Source: Cyanobacteria bacterium HKST-UBA02 (GTDB lineage: Bacteria; Cyanobacteriota; Vampirovibrionia; Obscuribacterales; Obscuribacteraceae). Taken from it: DNA of 6,068 bases. The DNA is taken from assembly GCA_020431945.1 (NCBI GenBank), contig JAGQHH010000085.1:1-6068 (forward strand), written 5' to 3'. Position 1 is the stretch's first letter. Each line of letters starts with the position of its first letter. A program made the translations under genes and the position numbers. The notes beneath the pieces are model-generated. The model was given only the letters and a program-made list of their open reading frames with translations. It was not told the origin of the DNA and did no database searches. Below are positions 5,657 through 6,068 of this stretch, one piece after another.

Positions 5657-6068
5657 ATGAGCAAAGAAAACACACTCCGACCCCGAGTCCAGGTGGACGA
5701 AAGAGGTTGCCTCCTCTTCGTCGTCTCCCACGGTCAGGCCGCTCCGGCTGCCTTTACCAACCTGGTCACCTGCGACCGCGGCGAGCTGAAGGCTGCGCGG
5801 GAAGTCGTCCGCATCGCCGGCGGCTGCAAGCACTTCAGCCAGGATCTTCTGGACAAGCTGATCCCCTACTTCGTGGATGCCTTCCGCCTGGTCGACGCCG
5901 ACGGCAAGACGACGCGTGAGTTCCGGGGCACCGCTTTCAGTGGTGGCACCGCCAACGTCGACGGCGAAGGCGGGCTCAAGAACGACATGGTCACCAATGT
6001 GCCGGCGCACCTGGCGGCTGCCTATCCCTGCATCGCCATGTCCACGACGCCGCGCACCGGCGATATGG
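5657..6068 (+). CDS. Second SLOG-like protein, N-terminal 137 residues (C-terminus beyond window)
   Basis: The frame is open from ATG 5657 to the window end. It begins MSKENTLRPRVQVDERGCLL, and a weak GGAA precedes the ATG by three bases. Residues 89-100 (FRGTAFSGGTAN) match the position and pattern of FSGFCLFGGTRM in the upstream gene. The following VPAHLAAAYPCIAMSTTPRTGDM then parallels its PGITEVFPAIQRYCPDAVTLGVIAKVGHM segment, so the two are probably divergent paralogues with the same Rossmann-like core. A likely cytoplasmic ligand-binding role follows from that comparison and not from any direct match. The frame stays open upstream to the previous stop, but no better start is visible. 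The downstream SLOG motifs (NGG and GSGR-like) lie beyond the window and cannot be checked. The gene is probably co-transcribed with the one at 4743-5564. Confidence 0.8.
   Translation, partial: MSKENTLRPRVQVDERGCLLFVVSHGQAAPAAFTNLVTCDRGELKAAREVVRIAGGCKHFSQDLLDKLIPYFVDAFRLVDADGKTTREFRGTAFSGGTANVDGEGGLKNDMVTNVPAHLAAAYPCIAMSTTPRTGDM

Noticed and set aside
5483..6010. 175-codon minus-strand ORF opposite the second SLOG-like gene
   Set aside because: The plus-strand frame is open across the region and aligns with its upstream neighbour; the antisense frame is a codon-bias shadow.

Overview
This window looks like bacterial chromosomal DNA of moderate GC with no phage, IS or plasmid markers. It holds one large complete gene, one complete medium-sized gene, and two genes cut by the window edges. 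The organism cannot be fixed from sequence alone. A cytoplasmic Hanks-type Ser/Thr kinase, with a short cysteine knuckle before the kinase domain and a long Sel1 tail, is common in bacteria with large signalling repertoires, such as Obscuribacterales-like Vampirovibrionia (Melainabacteria), Acidobacteria and Planctomycetes. I lean weakly to the first.

Layout. (1) Positions 1-264, minus strand: the N-terminal 88 codons of an unrecognised charged protein, preceded on the same strand by a hairpin-rich leader (about 284-475). (2) Positions 265-1200: a 936-base stretch without a convincing gene, visibly more A+T-rich than the flanking genes from about 480 on. It contains several perfect inverted repeats. 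Four nested stems at 702-830 form the best candidate for an unannotated structured RNA. (3) Positions 1201-4374, minus strand: a 1057-residue multidomain protein with a DUF1444/YtpQ-like N-terminus, a CxxC...CPxD knuckle, a catalytically intact PknB-type kinase, and about nine and a half Sel1 repeats. (4) Positions 4375-4742: a divergent intergenic region with palindromes and weak promoter-like elements. (5) Positions 4743-5564, plus strand: a 273-residue Rossmann-like protein that reads as a SLOG protein of the TRPM-type/LSDAT class. (6) Positions 5657-6068, plus strand, running off the end: a second protein whose visible part aligns with the first SLOG-like protein around the FxGGT motif.

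How the parts may work together (inference). The two plus-strand genes look like a tandem operon of paralogous nucleotide-ligand sensors. They are transcribed divergently from a kinase with a large protein-interaction tail, so shared control or a common signalling role is possible but not shown. The most interesting points are the nested-stem RNA candidate, the unusual domain order of the kinase, and the tandem SLOG-like pair next to it.
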